Positions 45,991 through 57,701 of a DNA stretch of 64,000 nucleotides are shown here, piece after piece. Each line of letters starts with the position of its first letter. Position 1 is the first letter of the stretch. Position numbers and translations under genes: made by a program. The notes beneath the pieces are model-generated. The model ran no database searches, was not told the DNA's origin, and saw only the letters and a program-made list of their open reading frames with translations. The stretch is from Amylostereum areolatum. Taxonomy: Eukaryota > Basidiomycota > Agaricomycetes > Russulales > Stereaceae. The stretch covers positions 186,001-250,000 of the forward strand of contig SAXG01000057.1 of NCBI GenBank assembly GCA_012932865.1, read 5' to 3'.

Positions 45991-47422
45991 ATGACTCGCG
46001 CCGCTCTTTCCACTCTTTTGACCGCCGCCTCGGCTTCCTACGTCGCCGCTCAGACCTTGACCTTCCCCGCCACCCCCCTCATCTCCCAGCTCTTCCCGAC
46101 GCCGTCCGATGCGGTCAGTCCTTTCTTTTTTACGTCTGCGAGGGGCGACGGAGGGCGGCGTTGTTGGGGAACACAGGCGTTGGTAGGCAGGCGTGCTGAC
46201 CATGTGTTGTTTTGTCTTTACAGCCCTACCAAATTTACGGCCCCGAGGTGACCTACGTTCGTGGTCCCCAGTCCGGCTACAACCAGTGCAACTCGACCAC
46301 CGAGGGTGATGCGTCCATGTGCCAGACCTCATTCGTCAACGGCCTCGATGGTGCGCGTTTTTATGCTCTCATCTGTGTTCGACTTTTCTGATCCGCGTGG
46401 ACAGACTTCTGCTTGTGGGCTCCCCCGAACCCCAACTCCCTCATCGCCGACACTGAAGGCGAGGAGGTCGCCTGGTGCACCAAGAAGGGCCACGGCACCC
46501 GCATCATGTCCGCTGGCACCATCAAGGGCTGCTCAGCTCCTCAAGACCCCCGACTACTGGATGATCACCGGTCTCATCGACCAGCCCCAGCTCAACATCC
46601 AGGCCGGCGATTTCGGTGGTGAGCTCGATTCGGGAGGACAGGACGAGGTGCGTGTTGTTTTTTTCTCCTGCCTTTTCAGGACGTGTTCCGGTGTTGATGT
46701 GCGGGTATTTATAGCGTGGTAACCCCATCGGTGGTCTGATGTACTCGTCCGCCTTCGAGTCGTCTCCCCACCAGATCACCTGGTGGACGAGGTGTGTTCA
46801 TCCATTTGCTTTTCATCCCAGTGGATGGCTCACACGTCGGTCGCGCAGCTTCATCGGTTCCAACCAGTTCTGCATCAAGATCTGCAACCCCACCGGCCAG
46901 AACAACCCCGGCTACTGCCAGCACACCCTCGACCGTATCGGCCTGTCCTACAACTGCCCGTCCAAGTACACCATCGGCGGCGGCTTCGCCGAGGGCGAGT
47001 TCGAAGTCTGCGACTCCGAACACATGACCGTGCCCGGCATCTACGTCGAGAACGGCGTGACGCTCTCGTACTCGCAGCCCCCGGAGTCGGACGGCCCGAT
47101 CACGACCGTGCCCTACGACCCCTCGCTCGTCGCCTCCTCCAACTGCGCCACCACCGCGTCCGCCGCGCTCTACACCGACCTCCCCGCCGCTAGCAACACC
47201 CCCTCGGTCTCTGCCACCGGCTCCGCCGCGACGTCCGCGGCCACCGGCAAGTCCGGTTCCGCCTCGGCCACCGCGTCGAAGTCCGGCTCGTCCACCAGCC
47301 GCTCCGGGTCCGCCGCCGCTGCGTCCAGCACCTCCGGCTCCGCGAACGGCGCGGCGAGCTTCGGCGCGTCCGCGCTCGCGGCGGCTGTCGGTGTTGCGTT
47401 CTCGGTCGCGATGCTCGCGTAA
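45991..47422 (+). CDS. Secreted GPI-anchored-type protein, array gene 3
   Basis: The ATG at 45991 begins MTRAALSTLLTAASASYVAA (signal peptide), then TLTFPATPLISQLFPTPSDA. After an intron come PQSGYNQCNSTTEGDASMC, DFCLWAPPNPNSLIADTEG and WCTKKGHGTRIMSAGTIKG. At 46530 one extra T breaks the frame; removing it restores AQLLKTPDYWMITGLIDQ. Later exons read NPIGGLMYSSAFESSPHQ, FCIKICNPTGQNNPGYCQHT and SYNCPSKYTIGGGFAEGEF. A Ser/Ala/Gly-rich tail and hydrophobic C-terminus (GASALAAAVGVAFSVAMLA) end at 47422. Codon choice is more C-ending than in array gene 1, which suggests high expression. Confidence 0.75.
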
Positions 47423-48861
47423 GTGAGTGAGCGGCCTTGGACAGGTGTTGTGTGGTGTGTGTGTGGGGTCGATGGACTGTTTGATTGTTGGACGATGGTT
47501 TGGCTTGCTTTCGGATGATGGGGTTTACGAAACAGGATACGCTCGTTTGGTTTTTTGTGGCACGCTTCTTCACGTACGGGTATTCGCATCTTCTTGCGCT
47601 TACGGCTGGGAACTATCTCCCCCCCACGTCCTCCCCACCTCCTCTATCCCCCTCCCTACGCTCTTATTACACTACTACGTCTCGATTTTAGTTTCGGTTC
47701 TATTAGTTCCTTTTCCGAATCTCCACTGGGCTACGAAGCAATGGACTTCCTCGTTTGGTGCGTTACCGGCAGTGAGCGTGTCATGTAAGACGGAATTCGA
47801 AGGGGGGGGAGGGCAAGTATACTTTGACGGCTGACGGGGAACGGTTTCATTTGGACTGACGTTGACCTGTGTTATTTTTAGATTGTCTAGTGACGTGCAC
47901 GTGCACGCGAAGGGAGGGACGACGCGCGATGATGGTCATTCGGGGTGCGTTCGCCGTTCGTCCATCGCGTTGCTCAGCTCAGCTCAGCTCAGCGGCAAGG
48001 AGGCCGTTTGGGGGACGTTCTGGCGTGCTAGTGCTACGCCGGCATTGGGCCATTGGTCGTATATGTGTACAGGACGACCAGGTCAGCCACGAAGGCTATC
48101 ATGTACGACTAGAAGCCGCAAGCTGCTTGTCGGAAGATTTCGTGGGGTTCGGGAGCGGAACGTTGATTGGAGTCCAGACCTTCCGGTCGGGTTCTTTGGG
48201 CGGAACAGGCTTGTCGAGAGACACTACAGGGCGTTTTGACTTCGGGATTTTGGGTGGTTTGTTCCTTCGTTTATATACGCGTACTAAGTAGGGGCGTTCA
48301 ATCAGGGGTTTCTTCTTTCCAGGTCCCATATAGGTTCAGGAGCCAGGAGGAGCAAGGAGGTTCGAGGTTCAGGGCCCTTCGAATGCCTTTGTCCAAGACT
48401 TCAACATGAACTCGACGGCGGACCCCCGGGGGGCGCGTCGTCTGCCAGCCAGCCAACCACGGCCGTGCGACGACCACCATTTCACACTACCCACTTCGTT
48501 CAGCCAGCAAACGCATGTCTCTACACGAGCACGAGCACGAGCTCACGAAGGCGTACATATGTGCAGGCCGAGGACGCGGGCGCTTATCTTGGGGAGATGT
48601 GCGGAGGGGAAAACGAGGGTGTGGATACGGGTGGAGCTCCCCCTCCTTCGTCGCAGCGCTGCCGCCCTCCACCGCTCCCACCGCGTATATAAACCCCCGT
48701 CGCCCCGTCGCCGCGCACCTCCAGCTCTTGCCCTTCCCCTCCCATTTCTCCCCCCCAGGTTCCTCGGCGTTTTCTATCCCCCGTTCGCCTTCATCGCACC
48801 CTCGCAGCTTCCCTACTCGAAACCCCACCCCTGCCAACTACCGACGCGTCGCCCGAAACCG
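47423..48861. other. Spacer between array genes 3 and 4
   Basis: It contains a short CTCAG tandem run at 47974-47995 and the TATA box of gene 4 at 48686. A lysine- and proline-rich frame on the minus strand near 48100-48330 is open but has no start context I trust. Confidence 0.45.
48686..48693 (+). promoter_or_regulatory. TATA box, array gene 4
   Basis: TATATAAA about 170 bases before the ATG. Confidence 0.55.
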
Positions 48862-50216
48862 ATGGCGCGCTCGACCGCCGCTCTTTTGCCTTTTGTCCTC
48901 GCCGCGTCCCTCGTCGCCGCCCAGGACGCGGTCTCGACGTTCCCCGCTACCCCGCTCGTCTCCCTCCACTTCCCCACACCCTCCGACGCCGTGAGTCTTC
49001 TTTCGCCCCTCGTCGTTGAAAGGCGGGATGTTGACGTGGCGATGCGGTTGATGGGGGGCGTTTCTGTTCCCAGCCATACCACGCCGACCCCGGAGGACTC
49101 GCGCGCGGTGACCAGGTCGGGTACAACCAATGTAACTCCACCACCGAGGGCGACTCCTCGATGTGCCAGACCGGCTACGTGAACGGCCTTGGCGGTGCGT
49201 CCTGCTTTCTCCTTTTACCACGCGCCCCGCTTATCGACCTGGACAGACTTTTGCTTGTGGGCTCCCCAGCAACCCAACTCCCTCATCTCTGACACGGAGG
49301 CGGACGAGGTCGCCTGGTGCACGAGCAAAGGCCACGGCACGCGCGTCATGGCCGACGGCACGATCAAGGGCGCCCAGCTCCTCAAGACGCCCGATTACTG
49401 GATGATCACCGGCCTCATCGACCAGACGAAGGTCAACATCCAGTCCGGCGATTTCGGCGGCGAGCTCGACCCCGGAGGACAGGATTTGGTGCGTGTTGAT
49501 TTTTTTTGGTTCCGGGGTTCGAGGACTGATGGAGGTGCAATAGCGCGGTAACCCCATCGGTGGGCTCATGTACTCGACCGCGTTCAACTCGAGCGCGTAC
49601 CAGATCAACGAGTGGACCAAGTGAGTCCTTTCTCGCTCCTTCCCTCCCCATTCCTCCTCGATCGAACCGTCCCCCCCCCCCCAGCTTCATGGGCTCCAAC
49701 CAATTCTGCATCAAGATCTGCAACCCCTCCGGCTCGAACCCGACCGGGCTCTGCCAACACACCCTCGACCGCATCGGCTCCGCCTACAACTGCCCGTCCA
49801 AGTACACCGTCGGCGCCGGGATGCAGGAGGGCGAGTTCGAGGTGTGCGACTCGGAGAACATGGACGTGCCGGGCGTGTACACCGAGAACGGGCAGACGCT
49901 CTCGTACTCCCAGCCGCCCGAGTCCCTCGGCGCGATCACGACGGTCCCGTACCAGCCCCGCGTGCCCGCCTCGTCCAACTGCCAGACCACCGCGTCCGCG
50001 CAGGTGTTCACCGCCGCCGCGGCTTCGGCCGCCGCCACCGCCACGGGCTCCGCCGCCGCGTCCAAGTCGGGCAAGGCCGGCGCGAGCGGCTCGCGCACGG
50101 GCTCCGCGTCGAGCGCGTCGAGCACGGGCCAGACGGACGGCGCGGTCGCGCGCGGGGCGTCGTGGGGCGCGGTGGGTGTGGCGGGCGTCGGGCTGGCGAT
50201 GGCGCTGCTCGCATGA
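48862..50216 (+). CDS. Secreted GPI-anchored-type protein, array gene 4
   Basis: An intact copy and a good reference for genes 2 and 3. The ATG at 48862 begins MARSTAALLPFVLAASLVAA (signal peptide), then VSTFPATPLVSLHFPTPSDA. Mature exons read DPGGLARGDQVGYNQCNSTT, DFCLWAPQQPNSLISDTEA, WCTSKGHGTRVMADGTIKG, TPDYWMITGLIDQTKVN, NPIGGLMYSTAFNSSAYQ, FCIKICNPSGSNPTGLCQHT and SAYNCPSKYTVGAGM. An Ala/Ser/Gly-rich tail and hydrophobic end (GAVGVAGVGLAMALLA) fit a GPI anchor. Intron positions match the other three copies. The stop is at 50216. Confidence 0.82.
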
Positions 50217-51333
50217 GCTCTCTCTTGCGGTTACCCGTCCCCGCAGGCGATCCCTGATCTATTTTTTTCGTTACCTACCCCCGCACGCACGCACGCACGC
50301 ACATCCCACGGACATCTGAATTGACTTCGTTTTTTTTTTTCATTTCTGACTTTTGGAGAAACGACGGATACCCTTTCCCGCACCATCCCCCCTCCCCTAC
50401 CAGTGCTTCCGCCCCGCCGCGCACGCCCTGCAACTTACCCTACTTTAACCCTCTTACCTAACCTATCTGGCTGCCCCTGCCTCGCACGTTCATCCCAGTT
50501 CCGCACGCACGCACGCACGCGCATCCTCTTTTCTCGCGACGGATCCCCTGGCGAATCGTACCTTTGCTTTTCTGCGTTGGCATCGCGTACATACCCGCGA
50601 TGTGTGTGTACGGTCGGTGTTGGCATCGGACTGGTGCGGACGGTGCTCGCTACGCCCCTAGAACATTCACTGTTGCCCCCTTTTCCTGCCATCGACGTAG
50701 CCCTCTAATGGACATGATTTTTGCATCGCATCGCACTGTTTACACGATGGGCGTGGGAGGTCGAGTGGCGAGCGTGCGACTGCTTTGTCGAGGGCAAACC
50801 CGAGTCGACTGGTTCAAGGCTGGTAAGTTACTCGCTGGTCACCGGCGGAAAAGGAAGTTTTATTTATATGTTACTGACGGTAGATGTAGGATACTTTTTG
50901 CAAGCAGAAACCGCCTGTCCGATCCACCCAAACCATAGCCCCCCTTTGCCCACCCTCTGCGGCGTCTTCCCCGCCCACCGTAACGCATTCCATGCCGTCC
51001 ATACGAAACGTACACCCCGCGGTCTCCTCGACGCAGCCTACGCGGGAGCAAGGCGCGGGAGAAGGAGGCCTCCGGGGACACTGAACGTCGAGCGTCGAGC
51101 GTTGCTGCTGGGCGTTGTCTTACCCAGCCAGTGTTCGTGCGAGAACGAAGGAAGGGCGAAGGGACGGGACGAGACGAGCCCGGCCGGTAAGGGAAAGCGA
51201 CTGCACGCGATGAGCTGAGGACAGCGACGACGCAAGGCGCCAGACAGGCTCTGCATGGGTCTGGGGCGACGACTAAGTATGAAGAACCTGGACCACGACG
51301 CTAACGTCAACCTCTCATGGACCCTCGCCCTCC
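50217..51333. other. Gap with CGCA microsatellites
   Basis: GCAC/CGCA tetranucleotide runs occur at about 50282-50302 and 50500-50522. No gene is supported. Confidence 0.45.
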
Positions 51334-53300
51334 TCAGTCCTCCCGCGACGCCTCCTCCTCCGCTCGCCGCCGCGCCGCGCCGACCGCCGTCCTCACCGCC
51401 TCGTCCACCGCCTGCGCCTGCGCATCCGACAGCCCCAGCGGCGGGCCACCGGACGGCGCGTCGGGCGGGGCGGCGTGTGCGTTCGCGAGGAGGCTAGCGA
51501 GCGTCGCCTGGCCGCCGGTGCCGAACGAGGGAGCGGACGCGGACGCGGATGGGGCGGCGGCGGCGGCTGGGGCGTGCTGCGCTACGAAAGAGTGGAGGAG
51601 AGGGTGCAGGGTGAGCACGGTGGCTTGGGTCGCGCGCAGGACCTCGACGTGGATCTCGCCCTCTTCGAGGAACGCGTCCGGGTACGGGCTCTCCGTCCTC
51701 GCACCCCGCTCCCGCTCCCCCCCACCCCCGTCCGCGTGGGCCTCCCCGAGCCCCTTCTCCGCCTCGCCCGCGCCTTCTCCTTCGCCCGCGTCCGCAGGGG
51801 ACGCGCACTCCGCGCACGCCGGCGCGGTCCGCACGTGGTCCGCCAGCGCGTCCTTCCGCGCGAACACGGTCGCGCAGGACGGACAGCGCCAGGTCCGGCG
51901 CGCGTGCAGCGGCGCGTGCCGGCGCAGGTCGTCCTCGAGCACGAACGTCGCGCCGCACACGGCGCAGGCGAAGGGGCAGCTCGCGGCGTGCGCGCGCTCG
52001 TGCGCGCGGAGGGCGGGCAGGCGCGCGAAGGTCTTGTGGCAGGCGGGGAACGGGCACGGGTGGACGGCGGTGCGGATGTCGACGGCGACGGCGATGTCGG
52101 GCGCGCTCGAGGGGGGCGGGTGCGAGACGGGGGTGTGCGCGAGCACGCCGAGGGCCTGGGCCAGCGCGCCGACGTCCCGCAGTGCGCTCGCGGCGTCGGT
52201 CTCCGCGGGGGCGGTGAGGGCGAAGAGGAAGACGGCGTGCAGGGGCGGGGCGAGGGGCGCGATGAGCGCGGCGGAGGGCGGGAGGCGCGCGTCGAGCGCG
52301 TGCGTGAGCGCGGCGGCGATGTCGCTGCAGGCGTCTTCGAGCTCGATCTGGAGCGGGTGGGAGGGCGGGGTGTAGGTGGGGCGTTTGAGCGGGGGCTGCT
52401 CGGAAGGGTGGGGAGAGGGGGAGAGGGCGGAGCGTTTGCGTTTGGAGGGAGAGAGGAGGAGGGAGGAGGAGGAGGAGGAGGAGGAGGAGGAGGTTGGGGC
52501 TGAGGCTGGGAAGGGGTCTGGGGCAGGTGCGGACGTTCGTGCGGTTATTGGGGATATTGCACCAGAGGAATCTGGATGCACTTGGGATGGGGCTGGGGCT
52601 GGGGCTGGGGCAGCGACAGCAGGCGGCGGAGGTGGAGGCGGCGGCGGTGGAGAAAAGAAGGCATCGGAGACGAGGGCCAAGATGAGAGGTCGAAGGCGTC
52701 GAGAAAGGTCCTTGGAGATGTTCCCGGCGGTGGAGGTGCGCGTGAGGACGTCGAAGACGTTGCCGCCGTCGGGCCCGGGGACGAGAGGGCGGGAGAGGGA
52801 CGTGGTAAAAGCAGGGTATTTGGACGCGAACGTGAGGATAGAGCGCATCGTCTGGAGGGCGTCTTGGACCTTCTTGCTCGCGTGGGGTGGCGGCGGAGAG
52901 GCAGGGCGGGGAGAACGGGATGTCGGGGATGTCGTGGTCGGGAAAGGGTGCGTCGTTGTCGTCTACGGGCCCGCCGTTGGAAGTGGCGGGAGGCGCACCG
53001 GGAAAGAGAGAGGCGAGAGGGTGCGTGTTGGCGTCGGGGGCGGGGACGGCCGCCGTTGCTGATGCCGCTGGCCGAGGCGGCGGCGGCGGCGTGCGCGTTG
53101 ATCTGGGCGAGGAGGTCGTTCCCCCACATTCGCGCGATTTCCTCCGCTTTCGCGTCCACGTCCTCGTCGTAGTCGTCGTAGTCCCCCTCGTCCTCCTCCT
53201 CCTCCCAGCCCTCGTCCTCTCCGTCAACCCCTGCTTCTCCGTCCCCGCGCGCCTCGCGCACGGGATCGTCTTGAGGATTTGAAGGGGTGGTGATAGACAT
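51334..53300 (-). CDS. C2H2 zinc-finger protein with acidic N-terminus
   Basis: A probable nuclear regulator. The start at 53298-53300 (MSITTPSNPQDDPVREARGD) leads to an acidic stretch (EGWEEEEDEGDYDDYDEDVD). An intron of about 120 bases with GTGCGC donor joins APSRLSLSR to KKVQDALQTMRSILTFASKY. A low-complexity region follows (runs of Pro, Ser and Ala). Three C2H2-type fingers are visible in the last third: CPFPACHKTFARLPALRAHE, CAVCGATFVLEDDLRRH and CPSCATVFARKDALADH. The C-terminus is Ala-rich with a helical end (QAVDEAVRTAVGAARRRAEE), stop at 51334. GC content is extreme. I do not recognise an orthologue; DNA targets are unknown. Confidence 0.75.
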
Positions 53301-54345
53301 GGTGCAAGCTTTGAGATATAGAATCCGGTCGGAGACAAATAGGCGTCAGAGGACCACAGGGCTGGCGAGTCGGAGGTGCGTGTAGAGAAGAAAGACCTAT
53401 AGGATAGATTTGACTATTGTTAGGCTAAACCACGGATGACGGCAGTGTAAGATATTCCTTACGCGTTTACGAGCGGTTATCAGGCTTGACGGAGGAGGCA
53501 GAGCGAGTTTCCTGCGCCGATGCAGGATGAGAGTTGCTGGAAAGAGAAGTGTTTGAAGCCGTGGGAATACTTGATCTTCAAATTTCAATCCATTCTGTAG
53601 TGGGCAGTAAGTATGTACGTTCATTTGACGGAAGTATTCGACTGCATCAAAATACCCACTTCATATTGACTGTCTCCACAAAATGTACATGCGCTTCCTA
53701 GGTCAGGCCGCTCCCAGAAAGTCCCAGGTGCCCACAAGTCGAAGTCGACGAGCGATGAAGCTGGAGTTTGGTCGTGTTTGGCAATGGCCTCTTGAAACAC
53801 GTAAGCACACCGCCACCTACCGCCACCGGCGTCCTCTACGGCGACAAATGTCAATACTGTAACAGAAAAGACTGCAGCTGCAGAATACACCGGCAAAAGC
53901 CAAAATTACAGTGATAGTATGATTCTAGGACTTCAAATTAACAGTCAGCATCCGAATCTGATGTCTAATTATGATGGTTCTACCACAGCAACATGCAATA
54001 TAGACTTATACCACCCCCCTCCCGGGCCTCTTCACGGCCTACCGCAGATTCTTCAATACAAGCGGAAAGTTCATTTCGATCCGTCAGCTATACTACGCAG
54101 TCCATCATAGTCTAACATAGCACTACTGTCCGTCCACTGCCTACATACTTAGTAGCACTGTACCGTACGAACGAATCTAACAATACATCACAACTAAGAG
54201 GTTCAAGGATTATGCACTACACCATCAGCGGACAAACAAGCGGGAGAAAGCGAACCGGATTATAAGATACAAGAAATTAAGATATGAAGACATCGTCCCC
54301 CTCATGATGAAGCACAGACAGCGTACACGTATCCTCCATGCCGTG
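53301..54345. other. Gap with no supported gene
   Basis: A 91-codon minus-strand frame at 53621-53896 (MPVYSAAAVFSVTVLTFVA and SSLVDFDLWAPGTFWERP) is open, but I cannot support it as a gene. DNA from 53880 to 54330 is AT-richer and featureless. Confidence 0.35.
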
Positions 54346-55700
54346 CTATGAGACCCCGGACAGTACCTTGAAGACCTCGTCCTGCCGCTCCCTAAACGCC
54401 CTCAACCTCGTCATCCCCAGCGCAAGTGCGTTGATTCGATTCGCAAACGCGACCGCGCGACCCTCCACGCTCGCGCGACCCGCCCGCTCCTCGTCCCTCC
54501 TCCCCTCATGCCCCGCGCCCTTCTCCAACATCATCCGCACCCTCTCCAGCCTCGGCGCAGGTATATCCTCCCCCCTCTCCGCGTGCTTCATCGCCTCCTC
54601 CGTATCCTGGTCCTCAATCTCGTTCGCGTGTCGCCCGATCGCGGCCAGCTCCATCATGAACGGGCGCAGCTCGACGGGGCACGCTTCGAGGGTGAGCTCT
54701 TGTCCGAGCACGCCGCGCACGCCCCCGTCGGGGGTGAGCGACGTGCGCGCGACGGAGAGGATGGCGAGCGCGACGGCGCCGAAGTAGGCTCGTGGGGCGT
54801 CGACGGCGAGCACGCCGCGTAAAGAGGGCGTCTCGGCGATGACGTCTGCCAGCGCGGCATAGAGCGTCTCGCGAATGAGCTCGATGGCGGGCCCTGTGGG
54901 TGTGCGAAGGGATGCGGAGATAGGGCCAGGCGAGTGGGGACCGGGTGTGTCTGTGGATATGGGTCTAGGACGGGGCCTGGGCGAGCGCGGCGGTGGTTGG
55001 GGGGGCTGTGCTGGCTGCGTCTTCGCCGAAAACGAGGACGCCGTCGGCGAGGGAGAGTATTCCGGCGGGGGCACGAAGGACGCCTTGGCGTGCAACCCCG
55101 TCGAGGAGCCCGCGTCGAGCGCGGCCTGCAGATCCCCCGCGTACCGATCCTGGAACGACCGCCGCAAGCTGATCTCGATCGCGACCGCGCGCAGGTCCGC
55201 CGCGATGCGGCCCAGGTTGGGGTTCGCGGGGTGGCTGACGGGTTCGAGGCCGCAGATGATGCGTGCGAGGTCGTGCTGGTGTTCGGGGATGAGGTTCTGG
55301 ATGGGCGGCACGGACAGGGCCCAGAGTTGGAGGAAGGCGATGAACGGTTTCGGGCAGTTGTCTTCGGAGAGGTCGAGTTGGGGGCCGGACTTGTTGATGC
55401 GAGGTAGAGGGACGGAGGCGGGGCTCGTGGTGCATCGTAGGGCGGCGAAAAAGAGACAGAGGGCCGGTCCTACGACGTCGAACGCGATCTTTAGCAACTC
55501 GTTGTGGTTGAAGCGGATGCGCAGATGACAGAACACGCACCTGTGATCATGAGATCTCCCTCTGCGCTGCTCAGCGTCGCCACGTCCACCAGCCTCTCCG
55601 CCTTCGCTTGGGCCAAGGACGACTTGAGGTAGCTGTGGAACGACTCTTGGACGTATGCCTCCGACACGCGTCCCTCGGGATCCAGGAAGTTGGACGTCAT
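54346..55700 (-). CDS. Conserved-looking protein of unknown function
   Basis: The start at 55698-55700 (MTSNFLDPEGRVSEAYVQES) opens a first exon ending DLMIT. An intron with GTGCGT donor of about 70 bases joins it cleanly to GPALCLFFAALRCTTSPAS. The remainder is one exon: a helical part (IAFLQLWALSVPPIQNLIPE; ISLRRSFQDRYAGDLQAALD), a Pro/Ser-rich spacer (PQPPPRSPRPRPRPISTD), and a second helical part (ALADVIAETPSLRGVLAV; FMMELAAIGRHANEIEDQ; RMMLEKGAGHEGRRDEE) ending at 54346. No signal peptide, membrane span or catalytic motif is visible. The two-helical-domain form suggests a scaffold or trafficking protein, but I do not assign a family. Confidence 0.65.
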
Positions 55701-56394
55701 CGGGATCCTGCGCAGACGCGTAAGCCGCCAAAAACACCCTCTACTCTAGAATCGTACGCACCTAGGTCAGTGGTAGATTACCTGTAGAATTCGTTAGGAG
55801 GCGAAATCCGGTGGGGGTGGAACTTGAAAGTAGAGATGGACAAAGGTAAATTCGCGGCAAAAACGTGAGATCCGCGTCGCTCCGCATGCCTTTTTATATG
55901 TCATCCAGACTCTGCCTCTCCTCGCACGACCGTCCTGAAGGATCCCAGTCATGCTGTGCACGCTCCACAAGTCCCCCTGCAGTGCACATTTGTCAAATCC
56001 AACGCAACTGAATTCGCGAAGTCGACGGGCGGAACACGAGGCTCGTACAGGTGGGCTCGGCCGTCTATCCCCGACATTGGACGTTGCCGATTATAGAGGT
56101 GTGCTGTTCTTTACTCTCTCGTACCAGGCGCACGCCCATGAGGTCAAACCAGGCCTACAACCGACGCACCGACCCAAGCCACTCCCTCACATGTACTCCT
56201 CGCATAAGGACGACCCATTCCTCAACCCTTGGCCCGTCAACACTCAGTGAGGATCTGGGCGCGAAGACCGGTGAGGCAAGAGCTACTCGGTAGCTCCGAC
56301 CTTGTTGTGCTAATTATCTCAGAAGCAGACGGTGATTTTTGTTGGCTTGGCAGGACCCCCGATTACGACGTGCAAACCCAGTCTCAAGGCAATA
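55701..56394. other. Gap upstream of the AT-rich island
   Basis: I see no supported feature here. Confidence 0.35.
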
Positions 56395-56960
56395 GTGTTG
56401 AACAAACTATAGAGTATATTCAAATATAATCATAATAATATGCAAAAATACTATTAAATAGATGGCTGCCCATAATCATAATTACAAGATATGATTAGAT
56501 ATGGGCTACATAATATAATATATTTACTCCTAGGTCATTGCAGCTGGATCACAACTTACAAGGAGTCACTCCTTGGCTATACATCTGTTCTCTAAGGTCA
56601 ATTTCCCCAATAGAGCCAGCAGACATAACATTGACATCAACTTTCTCATATTTACACTGTGGATAGCCATCTCCCAGTCATCTCAGCATTTTCCAAAGCA
56701 TGTTGACAAGCTTGAGGAGGCTTTAGTGAGAGCTTGTATACATATAACACTTCAGAAGCACTGATACATAATCATGTACTATCATATCATTGATTATATG
56801 TCCGAGAATAGACCTGTTTTGGAGTGATTTAGAGACAGGAAATGTGGGAGTAAATACAAAGTAAATATGATTAAATACGGATATGAATAAATATCCTTCT
56901 CTCTGTACTCATATTTTTTTGTATCCATTATAATATGGCTGCTCAAGATATTTATTTGTA
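56395..56960. other. AT-rich island
   Basis: Base composition drops sharply to strongly AT-rich, unlike every neighbouring gene. Short ATGGCTGC strings occur near both ends (56461 and 56935). One plus-strand frame (WIAISQSSQHFPKHVDKLEE) is open for about 60 codons. It may be a transposon remnant or other inserted DNA. No terminal repeats were found by eye. Confidence 0.5.
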
Positions 56961-57299
56961 TTTGTGCAACACTACAAGGCAAGGTGGTAGCGGGAGGAGC
57001 GCGAGGTTTGCGGGACAGCTACGGCCTCGACATGTGTCCGATTGTTGGACTTCGCTCACGAATCATCTCCATCTTCCTGTTTTCGCCATTCCAGAATCCA
57101 AACCTCCACAAGAATGGCCGTCGAGCTCACACATATGCTCGCCCGCCGCTTGGCATTGTTTGCTCCGGGTTATCATCTGCAACCGAAGACGGCGCAATGA
57201 TCAATTGCGGCGCCTCAGGCCTCAAGAGTCGGAGAAGGATCAGATGCTACATACCTACCGTCACTTACTGCCCGTGAGCGTCGGATACTTGTAAATTAT

Positions 57300-57530
57300 T
57301 TGACGAGCCCCACGGACCGCATCTCTGCCATTCTTCCCTCCTCGCGGATATGCACTTATCTGGCTCGTTCATATAGGCCTCATGATCACACATTCGTCTT
57401 GCGAACAAACCGGGCATTTGAGAACAACAAACTACTTGGCCATATCTACATGCGCGACCTCGTGAAGATGGGCGTGTTGAAGAGTGACCCGCAGGCGGTG
57501 CAAGATTGTATGGCTCCGCGCTTCAGCATC
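57300..57530 (+). pseudogene. C-terminal fragment of a galactose-mutarotase gene
   Basis: The frame reads LRTNRAFENNKLLGHIYMRD then LVKMGVLKSDPQAV, matching the intact mutarotase ending LLGPGEIYNNFVRMDVLY then SPQAL. It shares LRTNRAF with the decayed copy at 33043-33790 (where it precedes the NDTW block). The upstream catalytic exons are missing. It sits just before membrane-protein copy C in the same orientation, as the decayed copy does before copy B. Confidence 0.7.
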
Positions 57531-57634
57531 ACCTTTTGGGAAGGGCGACGACCCATGTGCAAGATGGGAGTGTTTGCCTTCCAGCACCGCTTTTTCGGTC
57601 CGTCGTCGCGCAGCCTTTCTGATGCTGCCACGAG

Positions 57635-57641
57635 ATATAAA
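57635..57641 (+). promoter_or_regulatory. TATA box of membrane-protein copy C
   Basis: ATATAAA about 60 bases upstream of the ATG at 57702. Confidence 0.5.
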
Positions 57642-57701
57642 CCCACTCGCCTCCATGTTTCTACAGACTCTCTACCTCACGGAAATCATCGTCGGCACAA
57701 T

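Noticed and set aside
52850..53060. Two apparent frame breaks in the C2H2 gene
   Set aside because: One canonical intron (GTGCGC donor, AG acceptor, about 120 bases) joins LSLSR to KKVQDALQ and removes both, so they are not counted among the single-base excesses.
51494..53338. 614-codon minus-strand frame and 342-codon plus-strand frames over the zinc-finger gene
   Set aside because: They are GC-rich shadows rich in Arg, Ala and Pro; the zinc fingers lie in the frame that ends at 51334.
55480..55560. Apparent frame break between the first and second exons of the gene at 54346-55700
   Set aside because: An intron of about 70 bases ending at GTCGTAG joins DLMIT to GPALCLFF cleanly.
56395..56960. 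AT-rich island as a mitochondrial DNA insertion
   Set aside because: No mitochondrial protein or rRNA segment was recognisable, so only the composition change is reported.
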